NCBI RefSeq assembly: GCF_004795255.1
Contig: NZ_SSBQ01000002.1
Coordinates: forward strand, 4,680,001 to 4,744,000
DNA length: 64,000 nt
Direction: 5' to 3'
DNA from: Streptomyces sp. RKND-216
GTDB lineage: Bacteria; Actinomycetota; Actinomycetes; Streptomycetales; Streptomycetaceae
In this document: in pieces, positions 56,838-64,000 of the stretch
Layout: the number at the start of each line of letters is the position of its first letter
Numbering within the stretch: the stretch's first letter is position 1
Notes under the pieces: model-generated
Databases searched by the model: none
What the model was told of the DNA's origin: nothing
The model's input: only the letters and a program-made list of their open reading frames with translations
Made by a program: the position numbers and the translations under genes

Positions 56838-59558
56838 TCAGACCTGCGCGGCGGGGGCCACCGGCTGTTCGGTCCAGATCACCTTGCCGTTCGGCGTGTA
56901 CCGGGTGCCCCAGCGGTCCGAGAGCTGGGCTACCAGGAACAGCCCGCGGCCGCCCTCGTCCATCGTGGCGGCGTGCCGCAGGTGCGGCGAGGTGCTGCTG
57001 CCGTCCCAGACCTCGCAGATCAGCGCACGGTCCAGGATCAGCCGGGCGCGCACCGGGCTGGAACCGTAGCGGATCGCATTGGTGACCAGCTCGCTCAGGA
57101 TCAGCTCCGTCGCGAACGCCTCTTCGGACACGCCCCACCGCTCGAGCACCTCGCCCACCGCGGCGCGCACCTCGGCGACCGCCGCCGGGTCCGAGGGCAC
57201 GTCCCACTCGGCGATCCGGTCGGCGGGCACCGAACGGGTCCGGGCCACCAGCAGCGCGATGTCGTCCTCCTGCTGTTGCTGCTGGGGCAGCAGCGTCTCC
57301 AGCACGCCCCGGCAGGTCTCCTCGGCGCCGTCGCCGTCCGCACCGGCCAGTGCGTCCCGCAGCAGGCCCAGGCCGTGGTCGATGTCCCGGCCGCGCCGTT
57401 CCACCAGCCCGTCGGTGTACAGCACCAGGCGGCTGCCGGTGGCCAGCTCCATTTCGGCCGACTCGATGGGCAGCCCGGGCACGCCCAGCGGCGGCCCGGC
57501 CGGTACCTCGGCGAACGTCACCGAGCCGTCCGGCGCCACCACCGCGGGCGGCAGGTGTCCCGCCCGGGCGACGGTGCAGCGCCGGGCCACCGGGTCGTAG
57601 ATGGCGTACAGGCACGTCGCGCCGGTCAGCCCCGCGCCGCTGAGGTCCGCGCCGTCCGGATCGCTCTGCAGCGCCAGTTCGTTCAGCCGGCCCAGCAGTT
57701 CCTCGGGCGCCATGTCGAGGGAGGAGAAGTTGTGCACGGCGGTGCGCAGCCGTCCCATCGTGGCGGCTGCGTGCAGGCCGTGCCCCACCACGTCGCCGAC
57801 GACCAGCGCGACCCGGGCGCCGGGCAGCGGGATGACGTCGAACCAGTCGCCGCCCACCCCGGCCTGCGCCGGCAGGTAGCGGTAGGCGACCTCCAGGGCA
57901 CGCTGTTCCGGCAGCCCGCTCGGCAGCAGACTCTGCTGGAGGGTGACCGCCATGGAGTGCTCGCGGGTGAAGCGGCGGGCGTTGTCCACGCAGGCCGCTG
58001 CGTGGGCGCAGACCTCCTCCGCGAGCGACAGGTCGTCCACCTCGAAGGGCTCGGAACCCTCCGTGCGCCAGAAGTTCGCCAGGCCCAGCACGGTGTTCCG
58101 GGACCGCAGCGGGACGGTGATCATCGAGTGGATGCCGTAGTCCATCAGGGCCTGCGCGCGCTCCGGGTCCTGCGCCTGCCAGCCCGGCGACTCCCGCAGG
58201 TCGGCGGCGAGTACCCCGCGTGCCCGGCCGACGCCCTGGGCCTGCGGAGAGGACTCCACGAACCGGATGAGCCGGCCGACGGGGAAGAACGGCGGCCCCT
58301 CCGCGATACCGCTGAGCGCGGCCCGGCGCATCTCCACCGACGACGCCGACCCCGGCTCCTCACCGGCCAGCACACCGTCCAGCAGGTCCACCGTGGTGAA
58401 GTCGGCGAAGCCGGGCACGGACGCCTCGGCCAGCTCCTGGGCGGTGCGCCGCACGTCCAGCGTCGTGCCCACGGTCACGCTGATGTCGTACAGCAGGCGC
58501 AGCCGGTCGCGGGCCAGCGCCGCCTTGCCGGACAGCTCGTGCAGCTCGGTGGTGTCGCGGAGCGTGGCCACGGCTCCGGCCGGGCTGCCGTGCCGGTCGG
58601 CGGGCCGGTTGTTCACGGCGAGCAGGCGGTCGCCGGAGGCCACCACCTCGTCGGTCGCCACCCGGCCTGTCGCCAGCAGATCGGTGATGTGCGCGTCCAT
58701 GCCCAGGTCGACGACCGGGCGGCCTTCTGCGTCGGCGGGGAGGGACAGGAGGCGGCGCGCCTCGTTGTTGGCCATCAGCAGCCGCCCGTCGCCGCCGACG
58801 ATCAGCACGCCCTCGCGCACGGCGTGCAGCACCGCGTCGTAGTGCTCGTACATCCGGGCCATCTCGGCCGGGCCCAGCCCGTGCGTCTGCCTGCTGAGCC
58901 GCCTGCCCACGAGCACCATGCCGGTTGTCGCCACCGCCAGCGCGACCGCCGCACCGCCGAGCAGCACCGGCAGCTGACGGTCCACCACGTCGCCCACCGC
59001 GCTGGTGAGCACCCCGGCCGACACCAGGCCGACGACGTCGCCCTGCTCGTCCTTCACCGGGACGACGGCCTGCACCAGCCGTCCGATCGTGCCGTCGATG
59101 GTCTCGGTGACCGCCCGCCCGCCGAGCGGCGTCTCGATGTCCCCGACGAACTTCTTGCCGATCCGGTCGCGTTCGGGGTGGGTGTAGCGGATGCCCTGAT
59201 CGTCAGTGATCACCACGAAGTCCACCCGGGTGCGCTCCCGGACCGCCTCGGCCCGCCGCTGCAGCACGCTCGTGGGGTCGGGGGACCGGAGGGCCTCGAC
59301 GATGCCGGGGGACCGGGCGAGGCTCTGCGCCACGGCGAGCGACCGGTCCTTCGCCGCACGCTCGCTGTAACGTTCCGTCTGGAGCAGCAGCGCGGCCACG
59401 CCCGCAGCGACGATCAGCAGCGCCAGCACGACCTGGAGCACCAGCGCCTGGCCGGCGACGGTGCGCATGCCCAGCATCGACCGTCCCCCGCCGCCCCACC
59501 GCCACGGACGACGCCGGGAGGGGGGTTCCGCGTTCGTCCGGGACCCGAGACTCACCAT
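56838..59558 (-). CDS. Membrane sensor with PAS, GAF, SpoIIE phosphatase and HATPase domains
   Basis: 906 residues. Helix 1 (about 36-60), an sCache-like outer domain (about 60-195, VDFVVITDDQGIRYTHPERD) and helix 2 (about 195-215) are followed by PAS (about 235-350), GAF (about 360-540, LLYDISVTVGTTLDVRRTAQ), a PP2C/SpoIIE domain (about 570-765, GGDWFDVIPLPGARVALVVG, DVVGHGLHAAA) and a GHKL ATPase (about 780-900, SELVTNAIRYGSS). Such proteins both dephosphorylate anti-anti-sigma factors and bind partners through the RsbW-like end. It stands alone; the target is unknown. Confidence 0.92.
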   Translation of the reverse strand: MVSLGSRTNAEPPSRRRPWRWGGGGRSMLGMRTVAGQALVLQVVLALLIVAAGVAALLLQTERYSERAAKDRSLAVAQSLARSPGIVEALRSPDPTSVLQRRAEAVRERTRVDFVVITDDQGIRYTHPERDRIGKKFVGDIETPLGGRAVTETIDGTIGRLVQAVVPVKDEQGDVVGLVSAGVLTSAVGDVVDRQLPVLLGGAAVALAVATTGMVLVGRRLSRQTHGLGPAEMARMYEHYDAVLHAVREGVLIVGGDGRLLMANNEARRLLSLPADAEGRPVVDLGMDAHITDLLATGRVATDEVVASGDRLLAVNNRPADRHGSPAGAVATLRDTTELHELSGKAALARDRLRLLYDISVTVGTTLDVRRTAQELAEASVPGFADFTTVDLLDGVLAGEEPGSASSVEMRRAALSGIAEGPPFFPVGRLIRFVESSPQAQGVGRARGVLAADLRESPGWQAQDPERAQALMDYGIHSMITVPLRSRNTVLGLANFWRTEGSEPFEVDDLSLAEEVCAHAAACVDNARRFTREHSMAVTLQQSLLPSGLPEQRALEVAYRYLPAQAGVGGDWFDVIPLPGARVALVVGDVVGHGLHAAATMGRLRTAVHNFSSLDMAPEELLGRLNELALQSDPDGADLSGAGLTGATCLYAIYDPVARRCTVARAGHLPPAVVAPDGSVTFAEVPAGPPLGVPGLPIESAEMELATGSRLVLYTDGLVERRGRDIDHGLGLLRDALAGADGDGAEETCRGVLETLLPQQQQQEDDIALLVARTRSVPADRIAEWDVPSDPAAVAEVRAAVGEVLERWGVSEEAFATELILSELVTNAIRYGSSPVRARLILDRALICEVWDGSSTSPHLRHAATMDEGGRGLFLVAQLSDRWGTRYTPNGKVIWTEQPVAPAAQV

Positions 59559-59669
59559 GTTCGAGATGCTTCCACACCGCTTCCGCCGGGGCGAAGCCGC
59601 ACACCGTACGGGCCGCGTACCGGGTACGGCGCCCAACCGGCCGGGGGGTGTCCGCCGGGCCGCCGCACG

Positions 59670-59711
59670 CCCGCAGGCCGTGCCCCGGAGTGCGGGGGCA
59701 CGGCCTGCGGG
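59670..59711 (-). terminator. 17-bp perfect hairpin after gap
   Basis: CCCGCAGGCCGTGCCCC pairs with GGGGCACGGCCTGCGGG across an 8-base loop, 36 bases downstream of the GAPDH stop on the minus strand. Confidence 0.85.
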
Positions 59712-59746
59712 TTACCGGGCAACGCCGGAGGGCGGAACCGGGCGGA

Positions 59747-61192
59747 TCAGGCCAGCGGGGCCGGGAAGGTCGGGTACTCGGCGCCCGAGACGTGCTGCAC
59801 GATCCGGACGACCTGGCAGGAGTAGCCGAACTCGTTGTCGTACCAGAGGTAGAGGATCGCGTTGTCGCCGTCGACCTTGGTGGCGCCGGCGTCGACGATC
59901 GAGGCGTGACGCGAGCCGATGAAGTCGCTGGAGACGGCGTCGGGGGCGCTGATGAAGTCGATCTGGCGCTTGAGCGGCGAGGTGAGCGAGACGTTGCGGA
60001 GGTAGTCGAGGACCTCCTCGCGCTCCGCCTCGCGGGCGAGCTGGAGGTTGAGGATGGCGATCGACACGTCCGGCACCGGCACCCGCACCGAGCTGCCGGT
60101 GATCTTCGCCTTCAGGTCCGGCAGCGCCTTCGCGACCGCCGAGGCGGCACCCGTCTCGGTGATCACCATGTTGAGCGCGGCCGAACGCCCGCGGCGGTCC
60201 GAGCCGTGGTAGTTGTCCAGCAGGTTCTGGTCGTTGGTGAACGAGTGGACGGTCTCCACGTGGCCGCGCAGCACGCCGTACTCGTCCGCCATGGCCTTCA
60301 GCGGCGGCACGATCGCGTTCGTGGTGCAGGACGCGCACGAGATGATCCGCTCGTCCGGCTTGATCGTGTCGTGGTTGACGCCGTGCACGACGTTCGGCAC
60401 GTCGCCCTTGCCCGGGGCGGTCAGCACGACCTTGTCGATGCCGGGACGCAGGTGCTTCGCCAGGCCCTCACGGTCGCGCCAGCGGCCGGTGTTGTCGATG
60501 AGGACGGCGTCCTTGATGCCGTACGCCGTGTAGTCGACCGTCGTCGGGTCGTCGGAGTAGATGACCTTGATCTCGTTGCCGTTGGCGATGATCCTGCTGT
60601 TCGCCTCGTCGACGGTGATCGTGCCCTGGAAGGCGCCGTGGATGGAGTCGCGCCGCAGCAGCGAGGCGCGCTTCACCAGGTCCTGGCCCTTGCCCTTGCG
60701 CACCACGATGGCGCGCAGCCGCAGGCCGTTGCCGGAACCGGCCTTCTCGATCAGCAGGCGGGCGAGGAGCCGGCCGATGCGGCCGAAGCCGTACAGCACG
60801 ACGTCCCGCGGCTCGCGTCGGTCGATCTTGTGCTCGCCCATGGCGCCGGCCACGGCGTCGGCGGTGAACTCCTCCACGGACAGCCCGCGGTCGTCGGCCC
60901 TGTAGGTCGCGGCGAGCATGCCGATGTCGATCTGGGAGGGGCCCAGGTCGAGCGTGGTCAGCGTCTTCAGGAAGGGCAGCGTCTCGGTGACCGAGAGCTC
61001 CTCTCCGGCGATCTGCCGGGCGAACCGGTGAGTCTTGAGGATGCTCACCACCGACTTGTTCACCAGTGAGCGGCTGTGGAGGAGGACGGTCACGTCCCGC
61101 TCCCGGTGCAACGTGCCGATGATCGGGATCATCGACTCCGCGATCTCCTCGCGGTTTTTCCAGTTGGTGAACGCGTCCTCGTTGACAGTCAC
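59747..61192 (-). CDS. gap: Long-form glyceraldehyde-3-phosphate dehydrogenase
   Basis: 481 residues. An N-terminal extension of about 125 residues (TNWKNREEIAESMIPIIGTL and following) precedes the NAD-binding DVVLYGFGRIGRLLARLLIE. The catalytic loop is IISCASCTTNAIVPPLKAMA with the active cysteine, then HSFTNDQNLLD and the C-terminal WYDNEFGYSCQVVRIVQHV. The extension sets it apart from the usual 335-residue enzyme; similar long forms occur in actinomycetes. It should oxidise glyceraldehyde 3-phosphate in glycolysis or gluconeogenesis. GTG start at 61192. Confidence 0.9.
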   Translation of the reverse strand: MTVNEDAFTNWKNREEIAESMIPIIGTLHRERDVTVLLHSRSLVNKSVVSILKTHRFARQIAGEELSVTETLPFLKTLTTLDLGPSQIDIGMLAATYRADDRGLSVEEFTADAVAGAMGEHKIDRREPRDVVLYGFGRIGRLLARLLIEKAGSGNGLRLRAIVVRKGKGQDLVKRASLLRRDSIHGAFQGTITVDEANSRIIANGNEIKVIYSDDPTTVDYTAYGIKDAVLIDNTGRWRDREGLAKHLRPGIDKVVLTAPGKGDVPNVVHGVNHDTIKPDERIISCASCTTNAIVPPLKAMADEYGVLRGHVETVHSFTNDQNLLDNYHGSDRRGRSAALNMVITETGAASAVAKALPDLKAKITGSSVRVPVPDVSIAILNLQLAREAEREEVLDYLRNVSLTSPLKRQIDFISAPDAVSSDFIGSRHASIVDAGATKVDGDNAILYLWYDNEFGYSCQVVRIVQHVSGAEYPTFPAPLA

Positions 61193-61342
61193 AGTTCTTA
61201 TCTTTCGAGCTAGGCGGTGCTCATATGTTAAACACATCCCTAGTCGATCACCCGACCGCCCCACCCGGACCGGCCAGCCCTGGGGAAGCGGTCGGGCAGG
61301 GGCCCGGGTGTCCCGGGGACGAGGCACCCGGCGCCCGGCGGT

Positions 61343-62092
61343 TCAGCGTGCCGCGCCCGCATCCGCGCAGCAGGCGCAGCCGGGTGAGCATCCGCATCCG
61401 GCCGACTCCTCGTCGGCGGTGTCCGGGCTCGCCCCTACGGGGGCGGAGGGCGCGCAGCAGCCCTTGCCCTGCCAGGCGTCACGGCCCTCCTTGACCGCGA
61501 TCGCCGCGATGACGAGGGCGGCGACCGGGTCGGCCCAGGACCAGCCGACGGCCGCGTGCAGGACCAGGCCCACCAGCAGCACCGCCGACAGATACGTGCA
61601 CAGCAGGGTCTGCCGGGAGTCCGCGACCGCGCTGGCCGAGCCCAGTTCGCGCCCGGCGCGGCGCTGGGCGGCGGACAGAAACGGCATCACCGCCAGCGAG
61701 AGCGCGGCGATGACGATGCCCGGCACCGAGTGTTCCGGCTCGCCGTCGCCGACGAGGGCCCGTACGGCGTCGATCCCCACGTACGCGGCGAGCGCGAAGA
61801 ACGACACGGCGATGATCCGCAGCGTGGTCCGCTCGCGTTCCTCCCGCACGGCGTGGTCGCGGGCGGAGAACTGCCAGGCGACCGCGGCGGCGGAGGAGAC
61901 CTCGATGACCGAGTCCAAGCCGAACCCGATCAACGCCGTGGACGAGGCCAGCGTGCCGGCGGTCAGCGCGACGACCGCCTCGACCACGTTGTAGGCGATG
62001 GTCGCGGCCACCAGCAGCCGCACCCGCCGGGCCAGCGCCTCACGGCGGGCCGGGGGTGCGCCGAGCGACAGGGGAGACGTCCGCGCGGCCAT
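61343..62092 (-). CDS. Cation-diffusion-facilitator-type metal efflux protein
   Basis: 249 residues with about six helices. The family pattern is YNVVEAVVALTAGTLASSTA, IGFGLDSVIEVSSAAAVAWQ, then SVPGIVIAALSLAVMPFLS and ADPVAALVIAAIAVKEG. The metal-site aspartate is in GFGLDSVIE. The C-terminal cytosolic domain of classical CDFs is replaced by a short cysteine-rich tail (GCCAPS, CGCSPGCACC). The ArsR gene upstream overlaps it by one base, so the pair is a metal-sensing operon. Confidence 0.88.
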   Translation of the reverse strand: MAARTSPLSLGAPPARREALARRVRLLVAATIAYNVVEAVVALTAGTLASSTALIGFGLDSVIEVSSAAAVAWQFSARDHAVREERERTTLRIIAVSFFALAAYVGIDAVRALVGDGEPEHSVPGIVIAALSLAVMPFLSAAQRRAGRELGSASAVADSRQTLLCTYLSAVLLVGLVLHAAVGWSWADPVAALVIAAIAVKEGRDAWQGKGCCAPSAPVGASPDTADEESAGCGCSPGCACCADAGAAR

Positions 62093-62427
62093 CAGCAGCA
62101 GCCCTCCGCGTCGGCGTCCGGACAGCTGCGGTCTCCCGCCACGGCGACCACCGCCGCGCGCAGGTCGTCCAGCGCGTGGCCCAGCCGTGCGTCGGCGAGT
62201 TCGTAGCGGGTGCGGCGCCCGTCGGGAGCGGACACGACCAGGCCGCAGTCGCGCAGACACGCCAGGTGGTTCGACAGCCGGGTCCGGGAGACGCCGAGCG
62301 CATCGGCGAGGTCCGCCGGATACGCCGGACCCTCCCGCAGCGCCAGCAGCACCCGGCACCGGATCGGATCCGCCAGCGCCCGCCCGAACCGCGCCAGCAC
62401 CTCGACCTCGGAAGCAACAGTCAGCAT
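62092..62427 (-). CDS. ArsR/SmtB-family metalloregulator (CmtR-like)
   Basis: 111 residues. The winged helix is LADPIRCRVLLALREGPAYP, LADALGVSRTRLSNHLACLR, DCGLVVSAPDGRRTRYELA. Cysteines occur in the recognition-helix region (NHLACLRDCGLV) and in the tail (DRSCPDADAEGCC), the arrangement of CmtR, the Cd/Pb sensor with cysteines in helix 4 and the C-terminus. It controls the downstream CDF gene. A perfect 14-bp palindrome lies 12 bp upstream. Confidence 0.9.
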   Translation of the reverse strand: MLTVASEVEVLARFGRALADPIRCRVLLALREGPAYPADLADALGVSRTRLSNHLACLRDCGLVVSAPDGRRTRYELADARLGHALDDLRAAVVAVAGDRSCPDADAEGCC

Positions 62428-62438
62428 TCCCGTGACTG

Positions 62439-62470
62439 TACACGATCTCCTGAATCCAGGAGATCGTGTA
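62439..62470. promoter_or_regulatory. 14-bp perfect palindrome, candidate ArsR operator
   Basis: TACACGATCTCCTG-AATC-CAGGAGATCGTGTA lies between the divergent arsR and AlkD-like genes. The symmetry and position suit an ArsR-family operator that would cover the promoter. Confidence 0.75.
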
Positions 62471-62534
62471 CCAGCGTTCTCCGTGCGGGGTGGCCGTCGT
62501 ACGCTGAGCGGCATGTGGGAGGCGGGAGGCCGGG

Positions 62535-63227
62535 ATGGCTGACGACACACGCACCGGCGCGACGGTGAACGAGGTGATGGCCGAGCTGGCCGGACTCGAG
62601 GACCCGAAGACACGCAGGGTGAACGAGAAGCACGGCGACGACCACGGCGTGAAACTGACCACACTGCGCGCGCTCGCCAAACGGCTGAGGACGCAGCAGG
62701 AACTCGCCCGCGAGCTGTGGCGCACGGGCGACACCGCGGCGCGACTGCTGGCGCTCCTGATCTGCCGCCCGAAGGCGTTCGGGCGCGACGAACTGGACGG
62801 CATGCTGCGCGAAGCGCGCATGCCGAAGGTGCACGACTGGCTCGTGAACTACGTGGTGAAGAAGAGCCCCCACGCGGAGGAACTCCGCGTGGCCTGGTTC
62901 GCCGACCCGGACCCCGTGGTCGCGAGCGCCGGCTGGGCGCTTACCACCGAACGCGTCGCGAAGCAGCCCGAGGGCCTCGACCTGCCCGGTCTCCTGGACA
63001 CCGTCGAGGCGTCGATGAAGGACGCCCCGGACCGCCTGCAGTGGGCGATGAACCACTGCCTGGCCCAGATCGGCATCGAGCATCCCGAGCACCGCGCCCG
63101 CGCCCTCGACATCGGCGAACGCCTCGGGGTGCTCAAGGACTACCCGACCTCCCCCGGCTGCACCTCCCCCTTCGCTCCCGACTGGATCACCGAAATGGTC
63201 CGCCGCCGGGAGGAGGCCCGAGGCTAG
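62535..63227 (+). CDS. AlkD-like DNA alkylation repair protein
   Basis: 230 residues, all-helical HEAT-like repeats. Seen are KLTTLRALAKRLRTQQELAR, ELWRTGDTAARLLALLICRP, HDWLVNYVVKKSPHAEELRV, DPDPVVASAGWALTTERVAK and MNHCLAQIGIEHPEHRARAL. This is the AlkC/AlkD superfamily, alkylpurine glycosylases that need no base flipping, though this subgroup also includes proteins without shown activity. The divergent ArsR-CDF pair is probably unrelated in function. Confidence 0.85.
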   Translation: MADDTRTGATVNEVMAELAGLEDPKTRRVNEKHGDDHGVKLTTLRALAKRLRTQQELARELWRTGDTAARLLALLICRPKAFGRDELDGMLREARMPKVHDWLVNYVVKKSPHAEELRVAWFADPDPVVASAGWALTTERVAKQPEGLDLPGLLDTVEASMKDAPDRLQWAMNHCLAQIGIEHPEHRARALDIGERLGVLKDYPTSPGCTSPFAPDWITEMVRRREEARG

Positions 63228-64000
63228 GGTCCGCCGGGACCCTCTACTGGTCGCGGAGCCGCCTCTCCGGCCCGCGGCTCGTCGAGGTACTGGTCGGCCC
63301 AGGCGCAGATGATGTGGGCGGCCCGTTGCGCCTGCCCACGCGCGGTCAGCAGGTGGTCCGCCCCTTCGAGGGAGATGAAGCTGCGCGGATGCCGCGCCTC
63401 CTGGAAGATCTCTGCGGCGTTGGCGATGTCGACCGTGGAGTCGGTGGGCGAATGGGCGACGAGGAGCGGCAGGTCAACCTCGCCGATCCGGTCACGCAGG
63501 TGCGCCCGGCGGACGTCCTCGACGAAGGCGCGCTTGAGGACCAGGGTCCTCCCGCCGACGAACCACTCGTGCGCCCCGTCCTCGAGGACGCGGTCCAGCA
63601 CCGAGTCGTAGTGCCGCTCGACGTCGCTGGGGTCGACGGGCGCGGCGATCGTGGCCAGCGCCCGGAGACCAGGGGTCTCGTGCGCGGCGGCGATCGCGGC
63701 CGCGCCTCCCCAGGAGTGCCCCACCAGCAGGTCCACCGGAGTCCCCCGCTCCGCCATGAAGGCCGCGGCCCGGACGGTGTCCCGCACCTTGACGGTGAAG
63801 GAACCGTCCCCCCAGTCACCCTCGGAGTCCCCGATCCCGAGGTTGTCGTAGCGCAGCATGCCGACGCCCTCGCGGGCCAGCTGCCTGCACACGCGCGAGG
63901 CGGCCGGAGAGTCCTTGCCGAGGGTGAATCCGTGCACGAACAGCCCCCAGCCCCGGATCTCCCCTTCCGGCACGTCGATCACCCCGGCCAGCTCGGGACC
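63224..64000 (-). CDS. Alpha/beta hydrolase (5' partial)
   Basis: The frame stays open to the right window edge, and the residues there (GPELAGVIDVPEGEIRGWGL) are internal for the family, so the start is outside. Visible are WGLFVHGFTLGKDSPAASRV, the nucleophile elbow LLVGHSWGGAAAIAAA (G-H-S-W-G), LLVAHSPTDSTVDIANA with the acid, and LEGADHLLT with the histidine. It resembles bacterial acyl-transfer or dienelactone-type hydrolases often fused to OsmC. Its stop overlaps that of the AlkD-like gene. Confidence 0.88.
   Translation of the reverse strand, partial: GPELAGVIDVPEGEIRGWGLFVHGFTLGKDSPAASRVCRQLAREGVGMLRYDNLGIGDSEGDWGDGSFTVKVRDTVRAAAFMAERGTPVDLLVGHSWGGAAAIAAAHETPGLRALATIAAPVDPSDVERHYDSVLDRVLEDGAHEWFVGGRTLVLKRAFVEDVRRAHLRDRIGEVDLPLLVAHSPTDSTVDIANAAEIFQEARHPRSFISLEGADHLLTARGQAQRAAHIICAWADQYLDEPRAGEAAPRPVEGPGGP

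Noticed and set aside
56973..59825. 950-codon plus-strand frame opposite the SpoIIE-domain gene
   Set aside because: Mirror frame of a well-supported five-domain protein on the minus strand.

Overview
The window is high-GC DNA (strong G/C bias at third codon positions, GGAGG-type ribosome sites, many GTG and some TTG starts) from an actinomycete, most likely Streptomyces or a close relative. Markers are a MalR/Reg1-type regulator, secreted GH13 amylases, an SPW-repeat protein, a TerD protein, SpoIIE-type phosphatase plus HATPase signalling, and very typical Streptomyces neighbour families. All calls come from reading the sequence and translations; no database search was run.

Layout. 1-0.9 kb: 3' part of a maltose-type LacI regulator, followed by an IS3 transposase relic. 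1.3-4.0 kb: an envelope thiol-disulfide cluster (CcdA, DsbA-like, CPVC membrane protein) and a small secreted protein. 4.1-8.0 kb: a persulfide/sulfide-detoxification module resembling the staphylococcal cst operon (TauE, CstB-like persulfide dioxygenase-rhodanese, two rhodaneses, CstR-like CsoR-family repressor) with three matching palindromic operators. 8.0-12.2 kb: small genes mixed with broken ones (ArsR::VOC fusion, XRE::SMI1-like fusion, MerR relic). 12.3-19.5 kb: alpha-amylase and a 1789-residue two-catalytic-domain amylopullulanase, with GCAAG repeats upstream. 19.5-27.6 kb: HAD phosphatase, TetR, a two-component pair that is frameshifted, rearranged and split by an SDR gene, SPW protein, Gfo/Idh/MocA oxidoreductase, ArsC-like protein, SigG-type sigma factor and DoxX.

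27.8-53.6 kb is the most interesting part. HypX, which makes the CO ligand of NiFe hydrogenases in air, sits at the left. A complete maturation operon (small cluster protein, protease, HypA, B, F, C, D, E) sits at the right. Between them, instead of hydrogenase structural genes, lies a 16-kb hypoxia/dormancy island like the DosR regulon of mycobacteria: three universal stress proteins, two CBS-BON proteins, a cNMP-binding protein, a DevR-like response regulator and DevS-like two-GAF kinase, an Acg-type nitroreductase, an Rv1733c-like membrane protein, a flavodoxin and a KhtT/KhtU-type K+/H+ antiporter. Several island genes are decayed: CtpF-like P-type ATPase, alcohol dehydrogenase, GH65 phosphorylase, beta-phosphoglucomutase-like HAD and Hsp20. 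A motif GGGAC-N4-GGCCC recurs in front of island genes and may be the response-regulator operator.

53.9-64 kb is ordinary: K+ channel, threonine-aldolase-like lyase, TM2 and DUF2752 membrane proteins, a PAS/GAF/SpoIIE/HATPase protein, a long-form GAPDH, an ArsR-CDF metal efflux pair with a perfect palindrome, an AlkD-like protein and a partial alpha/beta hydrolase.

A theme across the first 42 kb is genes with both ends recognisable but the middle missing, often still in frame, which suggests a genome undergoing active deletion-driven decay.
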